Origin: Chromatiaceae bacterium
Lineage (GTDB): Bacteria; Pseudomonadota; Gammaproteobacteria; Chromatiales; Chromatiaceae
Direction: 5' to 3'
DNA length: 5,972 nucleotides
NCBI GenBank assembly: GCA_012962365.1
Contig: DTXR01000053.1
Span: forward strand, 1-5,972
The notes beneath the pieces were generated by a model. The model was given only the letters and a program-made list of their open reading frames with translations. It ran no database searches and was not told where the DNA came from. Each line of letters opens with the position of its first letter. Position 1 is the stretch's first letter. The position numbers and the translations under genes are program-made. Below are positions 1 to 5,972 of the stretch, piece after piece.

Positions 1-30
1 CCTGAAAAACCGAATCCAACCAAGGTCTGA
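1..30 (+). CDS. aceE: C-terminal end of pyruvate dehydrogenase E1 (AceE), partial
   Basis: Frame 1 reads PEKPNPTKV followed by TGA at 28-30. A short tail rich in Pro, Lys and Asn of the 'DP-K-NP' kind is what I recall at the C-terminus of homodimeric-type pyruvate dehydrogenase E1 (AceE) proteins, and an E2 gene starts 11 bases later. In Proteobacteria the usual order is aceE-aceF-lpd, so context and tail agree. AceE is the thiamine-diphosphate enzyme that decarboxylates pyruvate and acetylates the E2 lipoyl group. Only nine codons are visible, so the call rests mainly on position. Any other in-frame upstream gene cannot be strictly excluded. Confidence 0.7.
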   Translation, partial: PEKPNPTKV

Positions 31-35
31 GGAGA
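30..35 (+). promoter_or_regulatory. Ribosome binding site of aceF
   Basis: AGGAGA lies six bases before the ATG at 42 and starts on the last base of the preceding TGA stop. It is a near-consensus Shine-Dalgarno sequence at good spacing and fixes the aceF start. Its closeness to the upstream stop suggests that aceF is translated from the same message as the preceding gene. Confidence 0.75.
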
Positions 36-41
36 ATCCAG

Positions 42-281
42 ATGGCGAATACGATCGAAATAACGCTGCCGGATATTGGTGACTTCAAGGACGTTGAGGT
101 AATCGAGGTACTGGTATCGGCAGGTGACAACATAGGTGTGGATGACTCCCTGATCACTCTCGAGAGTGACAAGGCTTCCATGGAGATTCCGTCCCCTTCG
201 GCCGGGGTCGTCAAGGAAGTCGAGGTTCGGGTGGGTGACGTCATCAATGAAGGTGACCTGCTGGTGATCCTCGAAGAAGAT
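42..281 (+). repeat. Lipoyl-domain coding repeat, copy 1 (in aceF)
   Basis: This is the lipoyl domain at the front of aceF. Aligned by eye without gaps to copy 2 at the front of lpdA, 56 of 80 residues are identical. The lipoyl lysine falls at residue 44 in both. The longest exact DNA match I found is 17 bases (168-184 against 1502-1518), around the lipoyl-lysine codon. It is a paralogous domain duplication, not a mobile repeat. Confidence 0.85.
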
Positions 282-1325
282 GCGATTCCGGCGGAAACCG
301 CGCCTGTTGCACCGCCAAAACCCGTTGAAACTCATCCCACGCCCCCGCCGCCAGCGCCGGGTGAAAAAAAGGCCAAGCCGCTGCCCATTGCGCCTACCCG
401 GGCTGACATGCCGGGGCGCAAGGCACATGCCAGCCCGGCGGTGCGTCGCTTTGCCCGCGAACTGGGCGTGGATCTTTCACGGGTGACAGGCTCAGGCCCC
501 AAAGGGCGAATCACGAAGGAGGACGTGCAGTCCTTTGTCAAGGGGGCGCTTTCCGGCGGCGGTGTCTCCGCTGCGAGTGGCGGCAGTCTGGCCCTGCCGT
601 CCATGCCTGCGGTGGATTTCAGCAAGTTCGGAGAAACCGAAGAAATCGAACTCAACCGCATCAAGAAGATCAGTGGTGCGCATCTGCATCGCAGCTGGAT
701 CACCGTGCCCCATGTCACCCAGTTTGATGAGGCAGATATCACCGAGTTGGAGGGCTTCCGCAAGTCGCTCAAGGACGAGGCAATGAAGCAGGACGTGCGT
801 CTGACCTTCATGCCTTTCCTCATGAAAGCCTGCGAAGCGGCTCTGCGTGAGTTTCCCAATGTGAATGCATCCCTGGCGGCCGATGGTGAAAAACTCATTC
901 TGAAGAAATACATCAATATCGGCGTGGCCGTGGATACGCCCAACGGCTTGGTGGTGCCCGTGATCCATGATGTGGATCAGAAGGGCGTCTACGATCTGGC
1001 CAGAGAGCTGATGGAAATCAGCACAAAGGCGAGGGAGGGCAAGCTGGGGCCAGCAGACATGCAAGGTGGATGCTTCACCATTTCCAGCCTCGGGGGCATT
1101 GGCGGTACCCAGTTCACGCCCATCGTGAATGCACCCGAAGTGGCCATACTCGGGGTGTCCCGGGCGAGTATGAAGCCGGTGTGGAACGGAAATAAATTCA
1201 GGCCCAGGCTGGTCATGCCCTATAGCCTGTCCTATGATCATCGGGTCATTGACGGTGCAGAAGGGGTACGTTTCACGACCTGGCTGGGAGCCCTGCTGGC
1301 GGATATCCGTCGCTTGGTGCTTTAG
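42..1325 (+). CDS. aceF: Dihydrolipoamide acetyltransferase, E2 of pyruvate dehydrogenase, single lipoyl domain
   Basis: AceF is the cytoplasmic core of the pyruvate dehydrogenase complex and moves the acetyl group from its lipoyl arm to coenzyme A. The 427 residues show the E2 domain order. A lipoyl domain (about 1-80) carries ESDKAS with lipoyl-lysine K44. A Pro/Ala-rich swinging linker (about 82-119) follows, then a peripheral subunit-binding domain (about 130-166, with ASPAVRR and TGSGPKGRI). After a Gly/Ser/Ala linker comes the acyltransferase core (about 200-427), with the catalytic motif DHRVIDG at 399-405 (His400, Asp404). The ATG at 42 has a strong Shine-Dalgarno sequence and gives the normal lipoyl-domain start. 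E. coli AceF has three lipoyl domains and about 630 residues; this protein has one, and a second lipoyl domain sits on the neighbouring E3. The gene lies directly after the aceE end and 50 bases before lpdA. A succinyl- or branched-chain E2 is less likely because of the AceE/LpdA context and the E3 fusion type. Confidence 0.95.
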   Translation: MANTIEITLPDIGDFKDVEVIEVLVSAGDNIGVDDSLITLESDKASMEIPSPSAGVVKEVEVRVGDVINEGDLLVILEEDAIPAETAPVAPPKPVETHPTPPPPAPGEKKAKPLPIAPTRADMPGRKAHASPAVRRFARELGVDLSRVTGSGPKGRITKEDVQSFVKGALSGGGVSAASGGSLALPSMPAVDFSKFGETEEIELNRIKKISGAHLHRSWITVPHVTQFDEADITELEGFRKSLKDEAMKQDVRLTFMPFLMKACEAALREFPNVNASLAADGEKLILKKYINIGVAVDTPNGLVVPVIHDVDQKGVYDLARELMEISTKAREGKLGPADMQGGCFTISSLGGIGGTQFTPIVNAPEVAILGVSRASMKPVWNGNKFRPRLVMPYSLSYDHRVIDGAEGVRFTTWLGALLADIRRLVL

Positions 1326-1375
1326 CCGGACGTTTTCAACACCCTGTTGGTGCCTCTTACGAATCGAGAAACATA

Positions 1376-1615
1376 ATGAGCGATACAATCGAAGTAACCC
1401 TCCCGGATATTGGCGACTTCCCCGAAGTGGAAGTCATCGAAGTGCTGGTCAAGACAGGTGATCACCTGCAAAAGGAAGACTCGATCATTACACTGGAAAG
1501 CGACAAGGCTTCCATGGAAATACCCAGCCCGGCCGAAGGCACCGTAAAGGAGGTCAAGGTTGCAGTGGGTGACAAGATCTCCGAGGGCAGTCTGCTGCTG
1601 ATACTGGAAGCAGAA
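1376..1615 (+). repeat. Lipoyl-domain coding repeat, copy 2 (in lpdA)
   Basis: This is the second copy of the lipoyl-domain coding segment, fused to E3. It matches copy 1 in aceF at 56 of 80 residues with no gaps. Differences cluster around residues 26-37 and 53-80, while the [13 protein letters not shown] start and the block around lysine 44 are almost unchanged. The pattern fits duplication within the operon followed by divergence, or later sequence homogenisation between the copies. Confidence 0.85.
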
Positions 1616-3136
1616 GAAAACGCGCCTGCGCCAAAAGCACAAGCTGCGGGTGAATCCTCAGTCGAGAAGCAGCCGCCGGTAAAACATGCGGGGGCCGCGC
1701 CCGTTGCTGATACGGATGCCGTGGCTGACATCCGCTGCCAGGTGCTGGTGCTGGGTGCCGGTCCCGGCGGCTATTCCGCCGCCTTCCGCGCTGCTGATCT
1801 GGGTTTGAGCGTGGTGCTGGTGGAAAAATACGCCGACCTGGGCGGTGTCTGCCTGAACGTGGGCTGCATTCCTTCCAAGGCCCTGTTGCATACCGTAGAT
1901 ATCATCAATGAAGCCGCCGAGCTGGAAACCATGGGCGTGAACTTCGGCAAGCCAAAAATCGACCTGGACAAGTTGCGGGCTGGCAAAGACAAGGTGGTGA
2001 AGAAGCTTACCGGTGGTCTCGCTCAAATGGCGAAGATGCGCAAGGTGCAGATCGTCCGGGGCTGGGGGCAGTTTGCCAGTCCCTGCACCCTGTCCGTGGA
2101 AGCCGATGGCCAGACGACCCTCGTAGAATTCGATCACTGCATCATTGCCTGCGGCTCGTCAGCGGTGCAGATTCCCGGTTTTCCCAATGACGATCCTCGC
2201 CTCATTGATTCCACCGGGGCCCTGGCACTGGAAGATATTCCCAAAAAGATGCTCATCATAGGCGGCGGTATCATCGGCCTGGAAATGGCCACCGTGTATT
2301 CCACCCTGGGCAGCAAAATCGATATTGTGGAACTGCAGGACAGCCTGATTCCTGGCTGCGACAAGGATCTGGTCAAGCCCCTGCAGAAGCGTCTGTCCAA
2401 ACAGGTGAACCGCATCCTGCTCAAGACTTCCGTGGAGGCTGTGAAACCTCTGAAATCCGGCCTCAAGGTCAGCTTTGCCGGTGATGATGCGCCGGAAGAC
2501 ACCACCTATGACAAAGTGCTGGTGGCAGTGGGCCGCCGTCCCAACGGTAATCTTATCAACGCCGCAGTAGCCGGTGTGGAAGTGGACCAGCGGGGTTTCA
2601 TTCCCGTGGATCAGCACATGCGTACCAACGTACCCCATATCTTCGCCATCGGTGACGTGGTGGGCAATCCCATGCTGGCGCACAAGGCCACCCATGAGGC
2701 TCACGTGGCGGCGGAAGTCATCGCCGGCCTGCCCGCCATGTTCGATCCCCTGACCATTCCATCCGTGGCTTATACGGATCCCGAGGTGGCCTGGATGGGG
2801 CTGACAGAAACCGAGGCGAAGGAGAAGGGCATCGGGTACGAAAAGGCCGTGTTCCCCTGGGCGGCTTCCGGCCGAGCCATCGGGGTAGGCCGGGACGAGG
2901 GCATGACCAAGCTGCTGTTCGATCCCGAGAGCAAGCGTATTCTGGGTGCAGGTATCGTGGGTGTGAATGCCGGCGAGCTCATCGGTGAAACCGTGCTGGC
3001 CCTGGAGATGGGAGCGGATGCCGAAGACATCGGCCTCACCATTCACCCTCATCCCACCCTGAACGAAAGCATTGGTCTGGCGGCAGAAGCCGCAGAAGGT
3101 ACCTGCACGGATCTTCCCCCACCACGAAAAAGGTAA
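1376..3136 (+). CDS. lpdA: Dihydrolipoamide dehydrogenase (E3) with N-terminal lipoyl domain
   Basis: E3 is a cytoplasmic FAD enzyme that reoxidises the dihydrolipoyl arm and reduces NAD+ to NADH. At 586 residues it is about 110 longer than ordinary Lpd (about 474); the excess is an N-terminal lipoyl domain (about 1-80, lipoyl-lysine K44 in ESDKAS) and an Ala/Pro-rich linker (about 83-119). The E3 body follows: FAD-binding GAGPGG (127-132), redox-active disulfide Cys159/Cys164 in CLNVGC, NAD-binding GGGIIG (296-301), second FAD motif IGDVVG (from 425), and the dimer-interface HPHPTLNE with His559 and Glu564 as the catalytic pair. All key residues are present. The tail [12 protein letters not shown] resembles lipoyl-fused E3 proteins such as that of Neisseria. 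The ATG at 1376 aligns with the aceF lipoyl start; its Shine-Dalgarno sequence (GAGAA, 1366-1370) is modest. The 50-base gap from aceF supports cotranscription. It may also serve 2-oxoglutarate dehydrogenase, which cannot be judged here. Confidence 0.96.
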   Translation: MSDTIEVTLPDIGDFPEVEVIEVLVKTGDHLQKEDSIITLESDKASMEIPSPAEGTVKEVKVAVGDKISEGSLLLILEAEENAPAPKAQAAGESSVEKQPPVKHAGAAPVADTDAVADIRCQVLVLGAGPGGYSAAFRAADLGLSVVLVEKYADLGGVCLNVGCIPSKALLHTVDIINEAAELETMGVNFGKPKIDLDKLRAGKDKVVKKLTGGLAQMAKMRKVQIVRGWGQFASPCTLSVEADGQTTLVEFDHCIIACGSSAVQIPGFPNDDPRLIDSTGALALEDIPKKMLIIGGGIIGLEMATVYSTLGSKIDIVELQDSLIPGCDKDLVKPLQKRLSKQVNRILLKTSVEAVKPLKSGLKVSFAGDDAPEDTTYDKVLVAVGRRPNGNLINAAVAGVEVDQRGFIPVDQHMRTNVPHIFAIGDVVGNPMLAHKATHEAHVAAEVIAGLPAMFDPLTIPSVAYTDPEVAWMGLTETEAKEKGIGYEKAVFPWAASGRAIGVGRDEGMTKLLFDPESKRILGAGIVGVNAGELIGETVLALEMGADAEDIGLTIHPHPTLNESIGLAAEAAEGTCTDLPPPRKR

Positions 3137-3142
3137 ACGCTC

Positions 3143-3829
3143 ATGCAATTCGAAGGCCAGCAACTGGAAGGCCGTCTGGTTCGATGGAATGATGATAACG
3201 GGTTCGGTTTCATACGTATCGACGGCATGAAGCAGGATGTCTTTATTCATATATCGGCACTGCGAAACATGCCCCGGCGACCTTGTTCGGGCGATGTCAT
3301 CGAGTTTGTCCTGAAACGGGATGCCCAGGGTAGGCTGGGTGCAGAGCAGGCTGTTATCCGGGGATTGACGCCGGTTGCGCCTGGACAGAAGGGAAACCCG
3401 GTGGCACAGCGAAAAAACTATCGGATTGCCGGTCGCCCCCTGGGAGGCTTTGGCTGGTTCGTACTGACTTCGGTTGCTGTTTTTTCTTTGTGGGCGCTGT
3501 ACCTGGATAACAATCCCGTACCCTTGCTGGTATATGCCGGCATGAGCCTGATCACCTTCATTGCCTATGCCATGGACAAGAAGAAGGCGATCGATGGGCG
3601 TTGGCGCACACCCGAGAGTATGCTGCATCTACTGGAGCTGGCGGGTGGCTGGCCCGGCGGCCTGATCGCCCAGTTCAAGATGCGTCACAAGAACCGCAAG
3701 GCGCGCTACCAGTTCGTTTTTTGGGCCATCGTATTTCTGCATCTGATGATGTGGGCGGACTACCTACTGTTGTCCGGACGCTGGATCTGGCAGCCTTTGC
3801 GCAGCATCGGAAGCGCTTTTTTGCTATGA
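3143..3829 (+). CDS. Cold-shock domain fused to DUF1294 membrane protein
   Basis: The 228 residues join two known modules. Residues about 7-75 form a cold-shock (OB-fold) domain with the RNP1-like NGFGFIRI (19-26) and RNP2-like DVFIHISAL (32-40), which in this family bind single-stranded RNA or DNA. A basic linker (about 82-98) leads to a DUF1294 domain with likely membrane helices at about 103-121, 126-144 and 190-210. Between the last two lies the DUF1294 signature, including MDKKKAIDGRWRTPE (144-158), GGWPGG (168-173) and RHKNRKARYQ (181-190). The architecture is widespread in Proteobacteria, but its function is unknown; a membrane-tethered nucleic-acid-binding protein is an inference. The ATG at 3143 is six bases after the lpdA stop, and AAGG at the end of lpdA (3130-3133) could serve as its ribosome binding site. 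The gene overlaps the next start by four bases. Both arrangements point to an operon. Confidence 0.9.
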   Translation: MQFEGQQLEGRLVRWNDDNGFGFIRIDGMKQDVFIHISALRNMPRRPCSGDVIEFVLKRDAQGRLGAEQAVIRGLTPVAPGQKGNPVAQRKNYRIAGRPLGGFGWFVLTSVAVFSLWALYLDNNPVPLLVYAGMSLITFIAYAMDKKKAIDGRWRTPESMLHLLELAGGWPGGLIAQFKMRHKNRKARYQFVFWAIVFLHLMMWADYLLLSGRWIWQPLRSIGSAFLL

Positions 3830-4602
3830 AACTGGCCTATCGGGAATTTGGACAGGAGCAGCCCGGCACCCCCCTGATCCTGCTTCATGGCCTGCTGGGC
3901 TCGCTGGTCAACTGGCAGCGCATCGCCCGCCATCTTGGTGATCGATACCGCGTTGTCGTGCCTGACCTGCGAAATCATGGCCGCTCGCCTCATGCCTCTG
4001 ATGTGCGTTACGAAGTCATGGCTGCGGATGTGCTGGAGCTGATGGATGACCTTGGTTTACACAAGCCTGCCGTGGTGGGGCACAGCATGGGCGGCAAAAC
4101 GGCCATGGTGCTTGCCCTAGGGCACCCTGGCCGAGTGGAGCGCCTTGGCGTGGTGGACATTGCCCCGGTGACCTACGAAGGCCGTCTGGCCCTGCTGCTG
4201 GATGCCCTGCTGAGCCTGCCCTTGGACAAGATCGACAACCGTCGCCATGCCGATGAACTGCTGGCTCAACGGGTAATGGATAAAGCGGTGCGCGATCACA
4301 TGCTGCAGAACCTGCGGCGTACGGAAGAGGGCTGGCGCTGGCGCAACAACCTGCGTGCCTTACGGGAGGGGCTGGACATCATCAGCGCTTTTCCCGAACT
4401 GCCGGAGGGATCGACCTATACCGGCAAGAGCCTGTTCATCGCCGGAGAACGCTCCACTTACATCGAATCGGCCCACACGGCGTCTATTCGCAAACTGTTT
4501 CCCAATGCGGAAATGGCACAAGTCGCTGAGGCCGGTCACTGGATCTATGCCGAGCAGCCGGAGGCATTTTTGCGCGTTCTGAGTCATTTCCTGGCGGATT
4601 AG
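3826..4602 (+). CDS. Alpha/beta-hydrolase, YbfF/ABHD11-type esterase
   Basis: The protein has 258 residues, close to E. coli YbfF (about 254), and follows its sequence pattern throughout. It has the oxyanion-loop LHGLLGS (20-26), DLRNHGRSPH after strand 4, the nucleophile elbow GHSMGG with Ser87, VVDIAPV with Asp111 as the likely acid, and AGHWIYAEQP with catalytic His238. There is no signal peptide, so it should be cytoplasmic. YbfF-type enzymes hydrolyse short acyl esters, with acyl-CoA activity reported in the family; the natural substrate here is unknown. The open frame extends upstream to 3601, but only the ATG at 3826 gives a normal hydrolase N-terminus. It overlaps the preceding TGA as ATGA, which suggests translational coupling; GGAAG at 3809-3813 is a rather distant Shine-Dalgarno sequence. 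The TAG stop overlaps the convergent permease stop. The fold and family are secure, the substrate is not. Confidence 0.93.
   Translation: MKLAYREFGQEQPGTPLILLHGLLGSLVNWQRIARHLGDRYRVVVPDLRNHGRSPHASDVRYEVMAADVLELMDDLGLHKPAVVGHSMGGKTAMVLALGHPGRVERLGVVDIAPVTYEGRLALLLDALLSLPLDKIDNRRHADELLAQRVMDKAVRDHMLQNLRRTEEGWRWRNNLRALREGLDIISAFPELPEGSTYTGKSLFIAGERSTYIESAHTASIRKLFPNAEMAQVAEAGHWIYAEQPEAFLRVLSHFLAD
4599..4602. other. Overlapping convergent stop codons
   Basis: The four bases TTAG end both genes: TAG at 4600-4602 stops the + strand hydrolase, and TAA (reverse complement of 4599-4601) stops the - strand permease. There is no intergenic DNA, so any terminator for either unit must lie inside the coding sequence of the other gene. 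Confidence 0.95.
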
Positions 4603-5972
4603 GGCTGATCCCGTATCAGTTCCATGGGTTGGCTGTGCCACAAATGGCGTAGCGCGAGACCTATGGCCAGTCCTGTGGCCAGGACGACGCCGATCAAGCT
4701 TGCCAACAACAATATGGGTAACTCTTTGCGCGCTGCGAGCAGCCAGGGATTGAGTGCGGGTTGCAACAGACCGAGAGTAAACAGGGCGAGCAGGACGGCA
4801 AGAATCAGAACCCACCCCCGTTCCTGGTAAAGAAAGGCCGCCGCTTGGCCGGGTTGGGCGCCGTAGGCCAGGACAATGCCCACACGCTTCCGCTGACGGC
4901 TCAACGCTTGCCGGGTGGACGCATACAACCCCGTGACGGCCAGCAAAAGCGAGAAAAGCGCGCTCCATGCCAGCAGCCAAGCGAAATTGCGCTCACCTTG
5001 CAGCCGTCTGGCGATGCGCTGAACCAGGCTTTCCTGGCGTATTTGAAGTTCTTCCAGACCCAGTTCGTCCAATACCTTGCGCAACCGTGGTTTCAGCGTG
5101 GCGGGGTTTGGGGGATCACGCCAGACGATTTCATTACGCGGCATTTTGGCAATGGCTGAAGGAATTGTGAAGAACATACGCGGCAAGGGTGATTTGCGCG
5201 GATCCTCAAGGGGCAGATCTTCCAACACGCCGGTAATGGTGTAATTGAGGTGCGGGGAGCCATCGCGTTGATATTTGCGCCCGATGGCCGATTTGGTCGT
5301 CAGCCCTTGATTGAGGAGAAAAGCGTTGTTTACCAATACCTCTCCCTGAAGCTCTGGCCAGCGGCCGGCGACCAGAGGTGTTTTCATGGCCTGCAGCCAG
5401 CCGCGGCTGAAATGAGCAGCCGCCACGTCGATTCGGGTCGCGCCTCCGGAGGTTTTCATCAGGGGTTTCAGGTGCAAATCTTTTTGTCCCAGCATAGGGC
5501 CGAATAGGGATTCCCCCAGGCCCGCGCGATCCTGGGGCGCGTTTAGGCGGGAGAGCAGCAGGTTTTCATCCAAGGATAGCAGCGTGGCTGGATTGCAGTT
5601 TGGTTTGTTGGCTTTACACCCCAGGGTGAGCAACTGGACTCGGGTGCTGGTGCGGCCTTGAAGTTTACTGTTTTGAACCAGATTCAATATGAATAGCAAC
5701 GTCATGACCAGCGCCAGGATGGCGACCAGGGTCTGCAGGGTATTGAGCGACAGGAGCAGGCGGTTCTCCTTGCGGTCGACCGTTGCCGCCGTGGTGCTTG
5801 GATTCAGTCGTAGACGGATGCCCCACAAAGGCAGCAGCGCCAGCACGCTGGCAAGGACGAAGGCGGCGAGCAGACCCCACAGTAACAAGGCCGGACCTGG
5901 AGGGGGAAGCCGGTCAGGAATGAAATGACCGAAAGGAGGCGTTTCGGCCAGTGGATAAAACAACAGCCAGCC
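4599..5972 (-). CDS. ABC transporter permease, FtsX/MacB type, C-terminal part (5' end outside window)
   Basis: The frame is open to the window edge (first visible codons G-W-L-L), so this is the C-terminal 457 residues of a longer protein. A TTG at 5963-5961 could be read as a start, but the content looks like the second half of a two-FtsX-domain permease. Numbering from the edge, membrane helices lie at about 28-50 and 79-98. A large extracytoplasmic MacB_PCD-like domain (about 100-325) has family-like phrases such as GEVLVNNAF, AIGRKY and YTITGVLEDLPL. Three helices follow at about 330-350, 387-407 and 418-441. RKRVGIVLAYGAQPGQ (361-376) is the usual FtsX cytoplasmic motif after the first helix of the domain. 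It ends shortly after the last helix, as expected. Such permeases pair with an ATPase to move lipids, lipoproteins or peptides, or to act mechanically across the periplasm; the substrate cannot be told. Two cysteines (119 and 126) in the extracytoplasmic part could form a disulfide. Confidence 0.88.
   Translation of the reverse strand, partial: GWLLFYPLAETPPFGHFIPDRLPPPGPALLLWGLLAAFVLASVLALLPLWGIRLRLNPSTTAATVDRKENRLLLSLNTLQTLVAILALVMTLLFILNLVQNSKLQGRTSTRVQLLTLGCKANKPNCNPATLLSLDENLLLSRLNAPQDRAGLGESLFGPMLGQKDLHLKPLMKTSGGATRIDVAAAHFSRGWLQAMKTPLVAGRWPELQGEVLVNNAFLLNQGLTTKSAIGRKYQRDGSPHLNYTITGVLEDLPLEDPRKSPLPRMFFTIPSAIAKMPRNEIVWRDPPNPATLKPRLRKVLDELGLEELQIRQESLVQRIARRLQGERNFAWLLAWSALFSLLLAVTGLYASTRQALSRQRKRVGIVLAYGAQPGQAAAFLYQERGWVLILAVLLALFTLGLLQPALNPWLLAARKELPILLLASLIGVVLATGLAIGLALRHLWHSQPMELIRDQP

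Noticed and set aside
1335..1352. Small inverted repeat CAACA-CCC-TGTTG between aceF and lpdA
   Set aside because: The stem is only five base pairs and no T-run follows, so it is neither a convincing terminator nor a clear regulatory hairpin.
492..1388. A 298-codon open frame on the - strand opposite aceF
   Set aside because: It is the shadow of the E2 gene, with no domain and a composition like other antisense frames here.
2159..3628. A 489-codon open frame on the - strand opposite lpdA and the CSD-DUF1294 gene
   Set aside because: It runs antisense to a well-supported E3 and across a gene boundary, has no recognisable domain, and its His/Gln/Gly-rich composition is typical of the reverse of GC-biased coding DNA.
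3601..3825. Upstream in-frame extension of the alpha/beta-hydrolase by 75 codons
   Set aside because: The extension overlaps the DUF1294 coding region in another frame and reads as low-sense sequence. The ATG at 3826 gives the family's normal N-terminus and length.
4664..4681. Inverted repeat TGGCCA-GTCCTG-TGGCCA just past the hydrolase stop
   Set aside because: It is a six-base-pair stem without a following T-run and lies inside the permease coding sequence, where it encodes part of a membrane helix. It could assist termination of the + transcript, but nothing shows this.
4761..5159. A 132-codon + strand open frame inside the permease gene
   Set aside because: It is antisense to the clearly coding permease frame and has no recognisable domain.
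5961..5963. TTG as the start codon of the permease
   Set aside because: The frame stays open upstream to the window edge, and the protein begins with what looks like the middle of a two-domain permease, so the real start is probably outside the window.

Overview
The window is a compact stretch of bacterial chromosome, GC-rich by eye, with no RNA genes, mobile elements or CRISPR arrays that I can see. The gene content and protein character suggest a gammaproteobacterium or close relative. The pyruvate dehydrogenase set has one lipoyl domain on E2 and another fused to the front of E3, a layout known from Neisseria, Ralstonia and various Gammaproteobacteria. The other two forward genes are a CSD-DUF1294 protein and a YbfF-type esterase, both common in Proteobacteria. 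I cannot name a genus from the sequence alone.

Layout, left to right. Bases 1-30 are the last codons of a gene that is very probably aceE (pyruvate dehydrogenase E1). It is followed by aceF (E2, 42-1325) and lpdA (E3 with an N-terminal lipoyl domain, 1376-3136). Six bases later comes a gene for a cold-shock domain joined to a DUF1294 membrane domain (3143-3829). Its stop overlaps the start of an alpha/beta-hydrolase of the YbfF/ABHD11 family (3826-4602) in an ATGA junction. All these genes are on the + strand and could form one transcription unit. On the - strand, the C-terminal half of an FtsX/MacB-type ABC transporter permease enters from the right edge and stops at 4599. It shares four bases with the end of the hydrolase gene.

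How they work together. AceE, AceF and LpdA make up the pyruvate dehydrogenase complex, which converts pyruvate to acetyl-CoA, CO2 and NADH. The CSD-DUF1294 protein and the esterase look like operon passengers whose link to pyruvate metabolism is unknown. The permease is an unrelated neighbouring unit in the opposite direction.

The window is nearly gapless: the largest space between genes is 50 bases. I found no convincing undescribed system. The points most worth a second look are the lipoylated E3 beside a single-lipoyl E2, the membrane-anchored cold-shock protein coupled to an esterase, the overlapping convergent stop codons, and a cysteine pair in the extracytoplasmic domain of the permease.
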